A stretch of DNA of 64,000 nucleotides. Source: an uncultured Collinsella sp. GTDB taxonomy: Bacteria; Actinomycetota; Coriobacteriia; Coriobacteriales; Coriobacteriaceae. Below are positions 1 through 8,120 of this stretch, one piece after another. The notes under the pieces were generated by a model. It did not search any database, was not told the origin of the DNA, and worked only from the letters and a program-made list of their open reading frames with translations. The translations under genes were made by a program, and so were the position numbers. The stretch lies in NCBI GenBank assembly GCA_900756765.1, contig CAAELE010000022.1, positions 27,015-91,014 on the forward strand. Reading direction: 5' to 3'. Position 1 is the first letter of the stretch. Each line of letters starts with the position of its first letter.

Positions 1-261
1 ATGCTCGGCGTCGTCAACACCGGCATCGGTTGCCTGCTCTACTTTAGTGCCGTCGCCAAGCTGCCCGTCCAGACCGTCGCGGTCGTCGGCTACCTTGAGC
101 CGCTTTCGGCCGTCGTGTTCTCCGTTGCCCTTTTGGGCGAGACCATAACGCCCATCCGCCTCATGGGCGCCGCGTTGATCATCGGCGGCGCGATCTTTTG
201 CGAAGTCGCCGGCAAACGCGCAGACACCAAAGCAAGCATCGCCCAAGCAGCACGCGCCTAA
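1..261 (+). CDS. DMT/EamA family transporter, C-terminal fragment (5' end outside window)
   Basis: This is the last 86 residues of a drug/metabolite transporter; the gene begins upstream of the window, so the ATG at base 1 is probably internal. The fragment has two or three hydrophobic helices. It includes the pattern of the last EamA repeat, with a small-residue helix, a Leu-Gly-Glu turn (residues ~45-47) and a final helix rich in Gly and Ala, followed by a short basic tail. EamA proteins export small metabolites through the inner membrane with ten helices; the substrate cannot be told from this part. Moderately sure of the family. Confidence 0.7.
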   Translation: MLGVVNTGIGCLLYFSAVAKLPVQTVAVVGYLEPLSAVVFSVALLGETITPIRLMGAALIIGGAIFCEVAGKRADTKASIAQAARA

Positions 262-275
262 AAGCCCCTCTTCAG

Positions 276-349
276 TTTCAAAGCAGGGGCGCGTCCGTAG
301 TTATCACATTGCAGCAAGACCATACAGCCGGTGCGCCCCTGTTTTGAAA
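276..349 (+). repeat. Long imperfect inverted repeat in the kup leader
   Basis: Bases 276-292 pair with 333-349 over 17 bp with a single mismatch that would be a G-U pair in RNA; the loop is 40 nt. The inner arm GCGCCCCTG is the same sequence used in the terminator after kup. It may terminate the upstream DMT gene or be part of a structured leader. Confidence 0.55.
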
Positions 350-366
350 TGCTACCTGCGTACATG

Positions 367-390
367 AATAATCCCCAGATGGGGATTATT
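367..390 (+). repeat. Perfect 10-bp hairpin in the kup leader
   Basis: AATAATCCCC (367-376) and GGGGATTATT (381-390) pair perfectly around a 4-nt loop. There is no long T run after it, so an operator or RNA leader structure is as likely as a terminator. Confidence 0.5.
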
Positions 391-445
391 GTCTAAAACA
401 CCCCGATGTGCCAAACTGCTCTTATATGTATAAAGATGGCATAAA

Positions 446-470
446 GGTTATCTGCCCTAGACAGATAACC
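446..470 (+). promoter_or_regulatory. Perfect 9-bp inverted repeat just upstream of kup
   Basis: GGTTATCTG (446-454) and CAGATAACC (462-470) form a perfect inverted repeat with a 7-nt spacer. It ends 20 nt before the proposed GTG start of kup. As DNA it looks like an operator for a dimeric regulator; as RNA it would sit directly in front of the ribosome binding site. Function is inferred from position. Confidence 0.45.
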
Positions 471-490
471 GGATGTCTAAGGGAGTCCAC

Positions 491-2722
491 GTGGCACACA
501 ACAAACTGGAGGCAAACCTCCAAGACCAGCACGGACAGAGCGGGCATGGAGCCATTCCCCTTTCTGCTGGTATGTTGCTCGTAACGCTCGGCGTCGTCTA
601 TGGCGACATCGGCACGAGCCCTATGTACACCATGAAATCAATCGTCGCCAACAACGGCGGCATCGGTACCGTCAGCGAGGACATGATCCTGGGCGCGCTT
701 TCGCTCGTCATCTGGACCATGACGCTCGTAACCACGGTCAAGTACGTGCTAATCGCCATGAAGGCCGATAACCACAACGAGGGCGGTATCTTCGCCCTGT
801 TCAGTCTCGTGCGCAAAGTGGCGCCGTGGCTGATCCTTCCCGCCATGATCGGCGGTGCGGCGCTGCTTGCCGACGGCATCCTCACCCCCGCCGTCACGGT
901 CACCACAGCCATCGAGGGTCTGCGCACCATCGAGTGGGGCCACGCGCTATTGGGCGACGGCCAGACCAACGTCATCATTATTACCATCATCATTATCTGC
1001 GGCCTATTTGCCATGCAGCGCGCCGGCACCTCGTCAATCGGCAAGCTCTTCGGCCCGCTCATGACGCTATGGTTCCTGTTCCTGGCGGGCGCCGGCCTGT
1101 TCAACATGCTCGGCAACCTGTCCATCTTGCGCGCACTCAACCCCATCCGCGGCATCATGTTCCTGTTCTCGCCCATCAACCACTCGGGCATCATGGTGCT
1201 CGGCTTCGTCTTCCTGTCGACGACCGGCGCCGAGGCGCTCTATTCGGACATGGGTCACGTGGGCAAGGCTAACATTTACGCATCCTGGCCGTTCGTAAAG
1301 GCGGCCCTCATCCTTAACTATCTGGGTCAGGGCGCTTGGCTGCTCGCCAACAACTCCAATCCCCAGATGCTCGCGATGGACATCGTCAACCCGTTCTACA
1401 TGATGCTTCCCGAGCCCCTGCGCCCCTTTGCCATCGTGCTATCGGCCGTAGCGGCCATCATCGCCTCGCAGGCGCTTATCACCGGCTCGTTCTCGCTGGT
1501 ATCCGAGGCCACGCGTCTCAACCTTATGCCGCATCTGCGCATCCACTACCCCAGCGACACCAAGGGTCAACTCTATATTCCGCTCGTCAACAACATCATG
1601 TGGGTCGGCTGTATCTTCATCGTGCTGCTGTTCCAAAACTCCGAGCGCATGGAGAGCGCCTACGGCCTCGCCATCACCGTGACTATGCTCATGACCACGA
1701 CGCTTTTGACGAGCTATATCGCCGGCATCCTCAAGCACAAGCTGGGCGCCTGCGTCTTTGCCCTGCTTTTTGGCGCCATCGAGCTCTGCTTCTTTGCCTC
1801 GTGCCTCACCATGTTCTTTGACGGCGGCTATGTGATGATCTTCCTGGCCTCGCTGCTGTTTGGCCTTATGTACGTGTGGCGCCGCGGCACCGCCATCGAG
1901 CGTACGCAGACGATCCTGCTGCCCGTCTCCAAGTACATCGATCAGCTCAACCGCCTGCGCAACGACGAGACCTACCCCGTGCTCGCCGACAATCTGGTGT
2001 TCCTCACCAACAGCCCCGACCCGCTCACGCTCGACCGCGACGTGCTCTATTCCATCCTGGACAAGCACCCCAAGCGCGCCAAGGCATATTGGTTCATCAA
2101 CGTGCACGTTACCGACGAGCCCTATACGCACGAGTATTCCGTCGAGACCTTTGGCACGGACTTTTTGTTCCGCGTGCGCCTGGACCTGGGCTTTAAGGTC
2201 AACCAGCGCATCAACGCCTATCTGCGTCAGATCGTTGGCGACTTGATGACATCGGGTGAGCTGCCACCGCAGCATCACACCTACTCCATCTACGAGACAC
2301 GCGGCAACGTGGGCGACTTCCGTTTTTGCATGCTGCGCAAGATGCTTGCCCCCGAAACGGACATCAACCGCAACGACCACCGCGTGATGGCCATCAAGTA
2401 CGCCGTCCGCCGCGCCTGCGGAAGCCCGGCACGCTGGTACGGTCTTGAGAACTCGGCGATCATCATCGAGTACGTGCCTCTCTTTGCCCGCATGCGTCCG
2501 GCGGTCAAACTCGTACGCACCCATGTGCCGCTCGAGGTCCAGATCGAGGAAGCCGAGGAAATGGAAGTCGATATCTTCTCGGACGACCTGGTCAACGGCA
2601 ACGAGGCCGGTAGGGACATGAACGTCGATCCCACCGAATTGCTCGAGAGCGTCGCCGATACGCCCGAACAGCAACTGCTCGACGGCCTCGAGAGCGCCCA
2701 GCTCAACGACGCCAACTTCTAG
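491..2722 (+). CDS. kup: KUP-family potassium uptake transporter
   Basis: Potassium/proton symporter of the KUP/HAK/KT family in the cytoplasmic membrane. The signature Tyr-Gly-Asp-Ile-Gly-Thr-Ser-Pro lies in the first helix (about residues 37-44), and about twelve hydrophobic segments follow up to residue ~460. A long soluble C-terminal domain (~270 residues) ends in an acidic tail. The 743-residue length is in the family range (about 620-750). I prefer the GTG at 491 over the in-frame ATG at 473, because AAGGGAG lies 5 nt before the GTG while the ATG has no ribosome binding site. The gene stands alone, with a hairpin-rich leader before it and a strong terminator after it, so control at the leader is plausible. 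Confidence 0.93.
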   Translation: MAHNKLEANLQDQHGQSGHGAIPLSAGMLLVTLGVVYGDIGTSPMYTMKSIVANNGGIGTVSEDMILGALSLVIWTMTLVTTVKYVLIAMKADNHNEGGIFALFSLVRKVAPWLILPAMIGGAALLADGILTPAVTVTTAIEGLRTIEWGHALLGDGQTNVIIITIIIICGLFAMQRAGTSSIGKLFGPLMTLWFLFLAGAGLFNMLGNLSILRALNPIRGIMFLFSPINHSGIMVLGFVFLSTTGAEALYSDMGHVGKANIYASWPFVKAALILNYLGQGAWLLANNSNPQMLAMDIVNPFYMMLPEPLRPFAIVLSAVAAIIASQALITGSFSLVSEATRLNLMPHLRIHYPSDTKGQLYIPLVNNIMWVGCIFIVLLFQNSERMESAYGLAITVTMLMTTTLLTSYIAGILKHKLGACVFALLFGAIELCFFASCLTMFFDGGYVMIFLASLLFGLMYVWRRGTAIERTQTILLPVSKYIDQLNRLRNDETYPVLADNLVFLTNSPDPLTLDRDVLYSILDKHPKRAKAYWFINVHVTDEPYTHEYSVETFGTDFLFRVRLDLGFKVNQRINAYLRQIVGDLMTSGELPPQHHTYSIYETRGNVGDFRFCMLRKMLAPETDINRNDHRVMAIKYAVRRACGSPARWYGLENSAIIIEYVPLFARMRPAVKLVRTHVPLEVQIEEAEEMEVDIFSDDLVNGNEAGRDMNVDPTELLESVADTPEQQLLDGLESAQLNDANF

Positions 2723-2742
2723 CGACGTCGCGCATCAACGAC

Positions 2743-2788
2743 AGCGCCCCTGCACCTCACAGGAGATGCAGGGGCGCTTTGCATTTCA
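2743..2788 (+). terminator. Terminator after kup
   Basis: AGCGCCCCTGCA (2743-2754) pairs perfectly with TGCAGGGGCGCT (2767-2778), followed by a T-rich stretch. It lies between the convergent kup and bile salt hydrolase genes and could serve both. Confidence 0.85.
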
Positions 2789-2801
2789 GTAAAGCCCTCG
2801 G

Positions 2802-3767
2802 CTACGAACGACGCGGCTCGGGAACCACAAGCCTATCGGGGCTCGCGCCCTCGGCATCCATCAGGCTCACGTAGCGAATCGACGGATCCTCATACATCGC
2901 GTAGTAATAATTGCCCGTGCGCGCGCTAAAGCATCCGGTATAGATAGTCTTCTCGAACTTGCCATCGCCCATCCTGGACGCCCCCTCAATCATCACCACG
3001 CCCTCGAGTGAACGGAACATGCGGACGACGTTTTCGGTCTCGCTGTCTTTTTGCGGGTAATTGGCGTTGAGGTACGCTGCCTTTACAAAACGGCTCGGCG
3101 AATAGCAGTCGCCGGGAATGCCGCGCATGCCGGCACCGGCCCCATAGGGCTTAAGCTCGGCGCCACGCCACGTCGCCGTCTGCGGAAAATCGCTTGTGGC
3201 GGTGATATAAGTGCGTAGGTTTTCCATATGCCACGGGAAGGTGGGCTGATTGGCAAGGGTGTCGACCGGATCGTCGTATACATGCAGGCCGTCAGCCATC
3301 ATCTCGACCACGATGCTACGCTGGCTGTCGCCGATAATCCAATGGAGCAGCGACACGCCCAGCCCCTCTCCGGCAGATTTGGCGACAATCACCGTGTCGC
3401 GCAGCGCGGCCTCGACCTCATCGACCGTCGAGAACGTCGCTGCCACCCACAGGGGAAACTCATAGGCCGCGATATTGGTCTTGCCGTCGACAGGGTCCTC
3501 GGCATACTCGGCATAACCCGGGAAATTGAGACCCGCCACGGCGAGGCCCGCATCGTTGCCGCAGTCGAAGAACATAGGGTAGTTCTTGTAATCGATGCAC
3601 ATACCGATCACCGCGTGTGCCGCTGTCGTGTCGTCGATAAACGAATACGGAATGTGAAACCCGCGCGGCATCACGCGAACCTGTTGGCCGTAGTCAAAGC
3701 TCCAGTCGAGGTTGCGGCCCAGATACATGTTGCCGGAATTATCGGTAAATCGAATGCTCGTACACAT
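2802..3767 (-). CDS. bsh: Choloylglycine hydrolase (bile salt hydrolase)
   Basis: Cytoplasmic Ntn-hydrolase of 321 residues that cleaves the amide bond of glycine- or taurine-conjugated bile acids. The start at 3767 is chosen because it follows AGGAGG by 7 nt and makes Cys2 the N-terminal nucleophile after Met removal. The family catalytic residues are all visible: Cys2, Arg18, Asp21, Asn81, Asn173 (in Asn-Gln-Pro-Thr-Phe) and Arg226. Related penicillin V acylases share this fold; the full bile salt hydrolase residue set and the likely gut host favour bile acids as substrate. The gene is monocistronic. Confidence 0.92.
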   Translation of the reverse strand: MCTSIRFTDNSGNMYLGRNLDWSFDYGQQVRVMPRGFHIPYSFIDDTTAAHAVIGMCIDYKNYPMFFDCGNDAGLAVAGLNFPGYAEYAEDPVDGKTNIAAYEFPLWVAATFSTVDEVEAALRDTVIVAKSAGEGLGVSLLHWIIGDSQRSIVVEMMADGLHVYDDPVDTLANQPTFPWHMENLRTYITATSDFPQTATWRGAELKPYGAGAGMRGIPGDCYSPSRFVKAAYLNANYPQKDSETENVVRMFRSLEGVVMIEGASRMGDGKFEKTIYTGCFSARTGNYYYAMYEDPSIRYVSLMDAEGASPDRLVVPEPRRS

Positions 3768-3832
3768 AGCGCCTCCTAGCTTTACGTTCTTGCTAAGTTC
3801 ATTGTCACCAAACAAAAAGGCGCTAAACACAA

Positions 3833-3872
3833 AAGCCCGGACATGACAACAATGTCACGCCCGGACCAAAAA
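3833..3872 (-). terminator. Terminator after the deformylase-like gene
   Basis: A GC-rich stem (GCCCGGACATGACA against TGTCACGCCCGGAC, with G-U pairs and small mismatches) is followed on the minus strand by TTTTGTGTTT. It lies between the deformylase-like gene and the bile salt hydrolase start. Confidence 0.6.
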
Positions 3873-3898
3873 CGACGAAGTGCGGTGCTGTGGTCGCC

Positions 3899-4318
3899 CT
3901 AGACAAGCTTGCCAAGACAGTGATCGATCATATGCTGGATCATCTGCGCCTCGAAGCCCACAAAGTCCTGCTTGCGCTCGCGCATCTTGCCGTCGACGAT
4001 CTGGTCAAAGGCAACCTTGCACTTGATATAGCGCGTGGACTTGGTGACCTCCTCGTGCGTCAGGCAGCTCTCCTCCATCTTGCTGGCGCCCAGGCCAAAC
4101 ACCAGACGGGGGTTGTAGAGCACGTGGGGCTCGCCGGCGTCGTCCAGGTAGACGCAGACCTTCTTGGTAACGCCAATCTGGTTAGCGGCAAGGCAGCCGG
4201 CATCGTCGAGCGACTTGATGGTATCGATCAGGTCCTGAGCAACCGACTCGTCCTCGACGGTCGCAACCTCGCAACGCTGGGACAGGATAGCCTCATCGTG
4301 GCAAAGCTCTTTAATCAT
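3899..4318 (-). CDS. Peptide deformylase-like protein lacking the catalytic Glu
   Basis: A 139-residue member of the polypeptide deformylase family, whose enzymes remove the formyl group from nascent proteins using a metal held by one Cys and two His. Motif I appears as Gly-Cys-Leu-Ala-Ala-Asn-Gln (residues 41-47) and motif II as Glu-Ser-Cys-Leu-Thr (83-87, Cys85). Motif III reads Gln-His-Met-Ile-Asp-His (128-133), so the catalytic Glu of HExxH is Met130 while both metal-binding His remain. The start at 4318 is preceded by GGAGG at 5 nt, better than the upstream ATG at 4330. The short length resembles the compact deformylase-like proteins of Firmicutes. It may be inactive or have another role; a canonical Def would be expected elsewhere. 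Confidence 0.78.
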   Translation of the reverse strand: MIKELCHDEAILSQRCEVATVEDESVAQDLIDTIKSLDDAGCLAANQIGVTKKVCVYLDDAGEPHVLYNPRLVFGLGASKMEESCLTHEEVTKSTRYIKCKVAFDQIVDGKMRERKQDFVGFEAQMIQHMIDHCLGKLV

Positions 4319-4511
4319 ACGTTCCTCCATAGGGGTCGTTGTAACCGCTTAAGTATACGGTACCCACACATTTTCATGCGATAAATACCGTCCGTCTGTT
4401 ACAAAGCGCCGAACATCAACATGCGAGGAACAGCAAGGTTGTAAAGACGATATAGTAAGTGAGTTCGTGTCAATCGGCCTAAACTCGGGGCCGAACAAGG
4501 AAAGGGTATGC

Positions 4512-5825
4512 ATGGACGAACTTTTTCACGTCAGTGAGCGCAAGTCCACAATCGGGACCGAACTTCGCGCTGGACTGACAACATTCCTGGCGATGGCCTA
4601 CATCATCGCCGTCAACCCCGCAGTGCTCTCGGGCGCTGGCATCGATGCGGGAGCGCTCGCCTGCGCCACCTGCCTGGGCGCCGGCATCATGACCATCTGC
4701 ATGGGCATCTTCGCCAACCGCCCGCTCGCCTGCGCGTCGGGTCTGGGCATCAACGCCATGATCGCGGGCATCGCCACCACCATGTGCGGCGGCGACTGGC
4801 ACGTGGCCATGAGCGTTATCTTCCTCGAGGGTATCGTCATCTTGCTGCTCGTCCTTTGCGGCCTGCGCGAGGCCATCATGGACGCCATCCCCGTGGTCCT
4901 GCGCCACGCCATCTCGGTGGGTCTGGGCCTGTTTATCGCCATGATCGGCCTGTGCGACGCCGGCATCATCACCGCTGGCGCCGGTACGCTCGTCGGCCTG
5001 GGCGACATCGCCTCCCCCACCTTTATCGTCGGCATCATCTCCATCGTCGTGACGGTTGCCCTGGCTTCCCGCAACGTGCCGGGCTCGCTGCTCATCGGCA
5101 TCATCGTCGCCGTTATCGCCGGAATCCCGCTGGGCGTCACCCATGCGCCCGAGGGCCTCATCGCACCGCTCGACTTCTCGACCTTCGGCGCCCCGTTTGC
5201 CAGCACTGCCGACGGCAACCTTGCCATCGTGAAGGTCCTGACCGACCCGATGCTGCTCGTCGTTGCCTTCTCGCTGCTCATGAGCGACTTCTTCGACACC
5301 ATGGGCACCGCGATGGCCGTCGCCAAGCAGGGCGAGTTCCTGACCGAGGACGGCAATGTCGAGGACATCCGTCCCATCCTGGTCGTCGACTCCGTGGCCG
5401 CTGCTGCCGGTGGCTTTATGGGCGTCTCCTCCATCACTACCTTCGTCGAGTCCACCTCTGGCGCTGCCGACGGTGGTCGCACGGGCCTCACCTCCGTCAC
5501 CACCGGCGTGCTGTTCATTCTCGCCGCGTTCTTCTCCCCCATCGTCACCATCGTTTCCAGTGCCGCCACCTGCGGTGCTCTGGTCTACGTCGGCTACCTC
5601 ATGATGAGCGAGGCCTCCGAGATCGACTGGTCCGACGTGTCGCAGGGCTTCCCGGCGTTCATGATTGTCGCCGGCGTGCCCTTCACCTACTCCATCTCCT
5701 CCGGCATTGGCCTGGGCTTTATCGCCTACGTGATCGTCGCGCTCTTTAAGGGCGAGGCCTCCAAGATCAAGCCGCTCATGTGGATCGCAGCCCTTGCCTT
5801 CCTCGTCTACTTCTTTGTAGCGTAA
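4512..5825 (+). CDS. NCS2 family purine permease, AzgA/PbuG type
   Basis: A 437-residue inner-membrane permease of the AzgA branch of the NCS2 family, importing hypoxanthine, guanine or adenine with protons. The N-terminal motif around Ala-Tyr-Ile-Ile-Ala-Val-Asn-Pro (residues ~29-36) is typical, and the protein has 12-14 hydrophobic segments. The Ser-Asp-Phe-Phe-Asp-Thr-Met-Gly stretch (around residue 257) matches the substrate-site region of the family. Start at 4512 follows AAAGGG at 5 nt. No purine riboswitch is visible upstream. The final codons of this gene are copied again at 7841-7887 (see the duplication). Confidence 0.9.
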   Translation: MDELFHVSERKSTIGTELRAGLTTFLAMAYIIAVNPAVLSGAGIDAGALACATCLGAGIMTICMGIFANRPLACASGLGINAMIAGIATTMCGGDWHVAMSVIFLEGIVILLLVLCGLREAIMDAIPVVLRHAISVGLGLFIAMIGLCDAGIITAGAGTLVGLGDIASPTFIVGIISIVVTVALASRNVPGSLLIGIIVAVIAGIPLGVTHAPEGLIAPLDFSTFGAPFASTADGNLAIVKVLTDPMLLVVAFSLLMSDFFDTMGTAMAVAKQGEFLTEDGNVEDIRPILVVDSVAAAAGGFMGVSSITTFVESTSGAADGGRTGLTSVTTGVLFILAAFFSPIVTIVSSAATCGALVYVGYLMMSEASEIDWSDVSQGFPAFMIVAGVPFTYSISSGIGLGFIAYVIVALFKGEASKIKPLMWIAALAFLVYFFVA

Positions 5826-6060
5826 CGGCAAAGCTGCCAAAGCAGAACACCAAAGCGCGGAGTCGCATCGAGCGGCTCCGCGCTTTTCTTTTAAAGCCAG
5901 GCACCGCACGGACGCGCGATGTATTGCCTCCCAAGTTTTGGACATTTTGCCCTCCAAACGGCACTACCGCCGGCTACATCCTGCAGATATGCTGGGCGTA
6001 ATCGCATAGGCCCTATGAGGATGGGAGTAACCATGGCCGCCTTGTTCACGACCCCCAAGC
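5780..6060 (+). repeat. Left copy of a direct repeat bounding the surface-protein duplication
   Basis: This segment covers the permease tail, its terminator, the leader and the first codons of surface protein 1. It is repeated with high identity about 2.06 kb downstream at 7841-8120. The spacing equals one gene length, as expected of a tandem duplication. Confidence 0.8.
5852..5890 (+). terminator. Terminator after purine permease
   Basis: AAAGCGCGGAGTCG (5852-5865) pairs with CGGCTCCGCGCTTT (5873-5886), with one G-U, and is followed by TCTTTT. A diverged second copy lies at 7914-7950. Confidence 0.9.
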
Positions 6061-7820
6061 GCAATGATAAAACCTCAGGAGCCCATTTTGTCGAGCCCGA
6101 CGTGCACCGTCGCACGCTGCTCGCGCACGGCAGCTGGCGCCGCGTGACGCGCCGCATCGTCTGCGGCCTGGCCTGCGCGCTCACGGTAAGTTCGCTGCTC
6201 ATGCCGAGCGTCTCGCTCGCGGCGGAGTGGGTGGACGTTGGCGGCGTCCGCCACGAAGCGGCCGCGGGGCCCACGGGAGACGCCGCCGGCACCTGGAGCT
6301 GGGACGGCGCCGACGATATGAAGCTCAACGGCTATGACGGCGGTGCGATCCAGGCTGCGGGCAAGCTCAACATTGCCTACGAGGGCAAGAACACCGTGAA
6401 AACCGAGCCCGATTACACCGGAGCCGCCATCAAGGCGCAGGATGGCACTAGCCAGAAAGCAGAGTTGAACATAACGAGCTCGAATAGCACGGATGAGCTC
6501 AATGTGACAGCTGAGGCCGATGCAATTAAATCCACAGGCGACCTCTCCATTTCTGGCCCAGGCACTGTGAACACCACAAGCACTACTTCCGACGGAATTG
6601 AGGCAAAGGGCGATCTCTCTATCACGGGCTCGGGCGCCGTGAATGCAACGGGCGGTACCGAAGGCATCCAATCCAAGGGCAAGACCACCATCGATTCCTC
6701 TGGCACAGCGATCGCTAAAGGAAGCGAAGGTTACGGCATCGCCGCGGGCAGTGACCTGATCATCAAAGGCGGTGGCAAGGTAGAAGCAAGCTCGATAGAA
6801 GAAGCGGCGATTTGGGCTGACGGCAACATCGACATCTCGGGCGGCAGCCAGGTCGAGGCAAGCTCCCAGGGAGATCTTGCCGTCGACGCTGAGGGTAGTC
6901 TCGCGGTCACGAACGCCTCCCTTGACGCAAGCGGTGTTGAATATGGCGTCTATGCCTACAAGGGCGTTACGCTCGATCACGCGACCGTGACGGTCCGCAC
7001 AAGCGCGAGCGGCGGCCAGGCCATCGCCCTCATCACTGACGGGGACGACATCGTCATCAAGAATGGTTCCATCGTGGACGCGTTCGCAGAAGGCAAATTC
7101 TCGGTTGCAATCTCTACCAGAAACCACCAGCCAAACGTCGCTGGCGGCCACATCTACATCAGCGACTCCGTTGTTAAGGCTATAGCCCGCTATGTCGAGA
7201 CCGGTGGCGATGGCCCCGATCACTACAGCAGCGACCAAAGCGGCGAGGTCATCCCTGAGCCTAGGGGTCTGAACATCGGTATCTTCGCCCAGACCTACGA
7301 GGGCATCACGCCCGCGAGTATCTCGATCGTCCGCAGCAAGCTCACGGCCGAGGGAGACACGGCGGCAATCTTCGCTCTTGCCATAAGCGAGGATGGCAAG
7401 GCGATCGGCACCATCGAGATCGAAGGCGCTCCCATCCAGACGCCCGCAGGCGGCAAGATCATTAACTATCGCTACGAAGAAGAGTACGGCCCCAGCATCT
7501 CCTACGAGGCAGGTCAAACCATCGGCACGGGCGACGCCACGATCGACTCCCCCTATGACGCCGCTGTCGCCAAGCGCACGGTCACCGTGCCTCCCGAGGA
7601 GATCAAACCCGAGGAGAAGCCAGGCGAGACCAAGCCCGAGGGTTCCAAGTCCGAGGGCACGAAGACAACCAAGACCGTTGCAGTTGCAGCCACGGGAGCC
7701 AAGACCACCGGCAAGCTCGCGGCAACCGGCGACGCCTCGAGCGCAGCCATCATAGCGACCGCCCTTGTAGGAACGGCCGCTATCGTCACAGGCGCCCTGG
7801 CGAGTCGCAAACGCTCGTAA
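6033..7820 (+). CDS. LAATG-anchored surface protein 1, repetitive beta-helix-like
   Basis: A 595-residue secreted protein. A basic ~40-residue N-terminal extension precedes a hydrophobic signal core (residues ~42-62) with likely cleavage after Ala64. The middle (about 100-400) repeats short units with patterns such as Ser-Ile-Thr-Gly-Ser-Gly-Ala-Val-Asn-Ala, as in right-handed beta-helix or carbohydrate-binding surface proteins. A Pro/Glu/Lys-rich stalk follows. The C-terminus is a sortase signal: Leu-Ala-Ala-Thr-Gly (562-566), a hydrophobic helix and Arg-Lys-Arg-Ser. LAxTG is the motif of actinobacterial class E sortases. The start at 6033 is preceded by GGGAG at 5 nt, which the paralogue conserves. 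Binding target unknown. Confidence 0.82.
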   Translation: MAALFTTPKRNDKTSGAHFVEPDVHRRTLLAHGSWRRVTRRIVCGLACALTVSSLLMPSVSLAAEWVDVGGVRHEAAAGPTGDAAGTWSWDGADDMKLNGYDGGAIQAAGKLNIAYEGKNTVKTEPDYTGAAIKAQDGTSQKAELNITSSNSTDELNVTAEADAIKSTGDLSISGPGTVNTTSTTSDGIEAKGDLSITGSGAVNATGGTEGIQSKGKTTIDSSGTAIAKGSEGYGIAAGSDLIIKGGGKVEASSIEEAAIWADGNIDISGGSQVEASSQGDLAVDAEGSLAVTNASLDASGVEYGVYAYKGVTLDHATVTVRTSASGGQAIALITDGDDIVIKNGSIVDAFAEGKFSVAISTRNHQPNVAGGHIYISDSVVKAIARYVETGGDGPDHYSSDQSGEVIPEPRGLNIGIFAQTYEGITPASISIVRSKLTAEGDTAAIFALAISEDGKAIGTIEIEGAPIQTPAGGKIINYRYEEEYGPSISYEAGQTIGTGDATIDSPYDAAVAKRTVTVPPEEIKPEEKPGETKPEGSKSEGTKTTKTVAVAATGAKTTGKLAATGDASSAAIIATALVGTAAIVTGALASRKRS

Positions 7821-7840
7821 ACACTTTTTCGCACAGGACG

Positions 7841-8120
7841 GGTGGATCGCGGCCCTTGCCTTCCTCGTCTACTTCTTCGTAGCGTAAGGGCAAGGCTGCA
7901 AAAGCTGAACAATAAAGCGCGGAGTCGCCATGCGGCCCCGCGCTTTTCTTTTAGCGTCGGTCCCTGCGCCGGCGTGCGGCCTATTTCTCCCCCATTTTGG
8001 CCATTTTGCCCTCCAAACGGCACTACCGCCGGCAACATCCAGCAGATACGCTGAACCTAGCCGTATAGGCCCTATGAGAACGGGAGCAACCATGGCAGCC
8101 TTGTTCACGACCCCCAAACG
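7841..8120 (+). repeat. Right copy of the direct repeat, with permease 3' end fossil
   Basis: Bases 7841-7887 repeat the last ~15 codons and stop of the purine permease (Trp-Ile-Ala-Ala-Leu-Ala-Phe-Leu through the stop), although no permease gene precedes them. The permease terminator copy and the leader of the surface gene follow. Substitutions are few, so the duplication is fairly recent. Confidence 0.85.
7914..7950 (+). terminator. Duplicated terminator, now after surface protein 1
   Basis: A copy of the permease terminator: AAAGCGCGG with the facing CCGCGCTTTT and a TCTTTT tail. In its present place it would end transcription of surface protein 1. Confidence 0.8.

Noticed and set aside
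262..490. ydaO-type c-di-AMP riboswitch before kup
   Set aside because: The gene would suit it, but the conserved sequence blocks are not present; only unrelated hairpins are seen.
4331..4511. Purine riboswitch before the AzgA-type permease
   Set aside because: No purine aptamer core or paired loops could be found in the 180-nt gap.
4479..5957. Long minus-strand reading frame (492 codons) opposite the purine permease
   Set aside because: It mirrors the codon periodicity of the GC-rich permease gene, has a low-complexity Gly/Asp/His composition and no ribosome site; similar antisense frames occur opposite kup and prfC.
6138..6230. Twin-arginine signal in the surface proteins
   Set aside because: Arg-Arg pairs precede the hydrophobic core but the S-R-R-x-F-L-K pattern is absent and the core is a normal Sec type.
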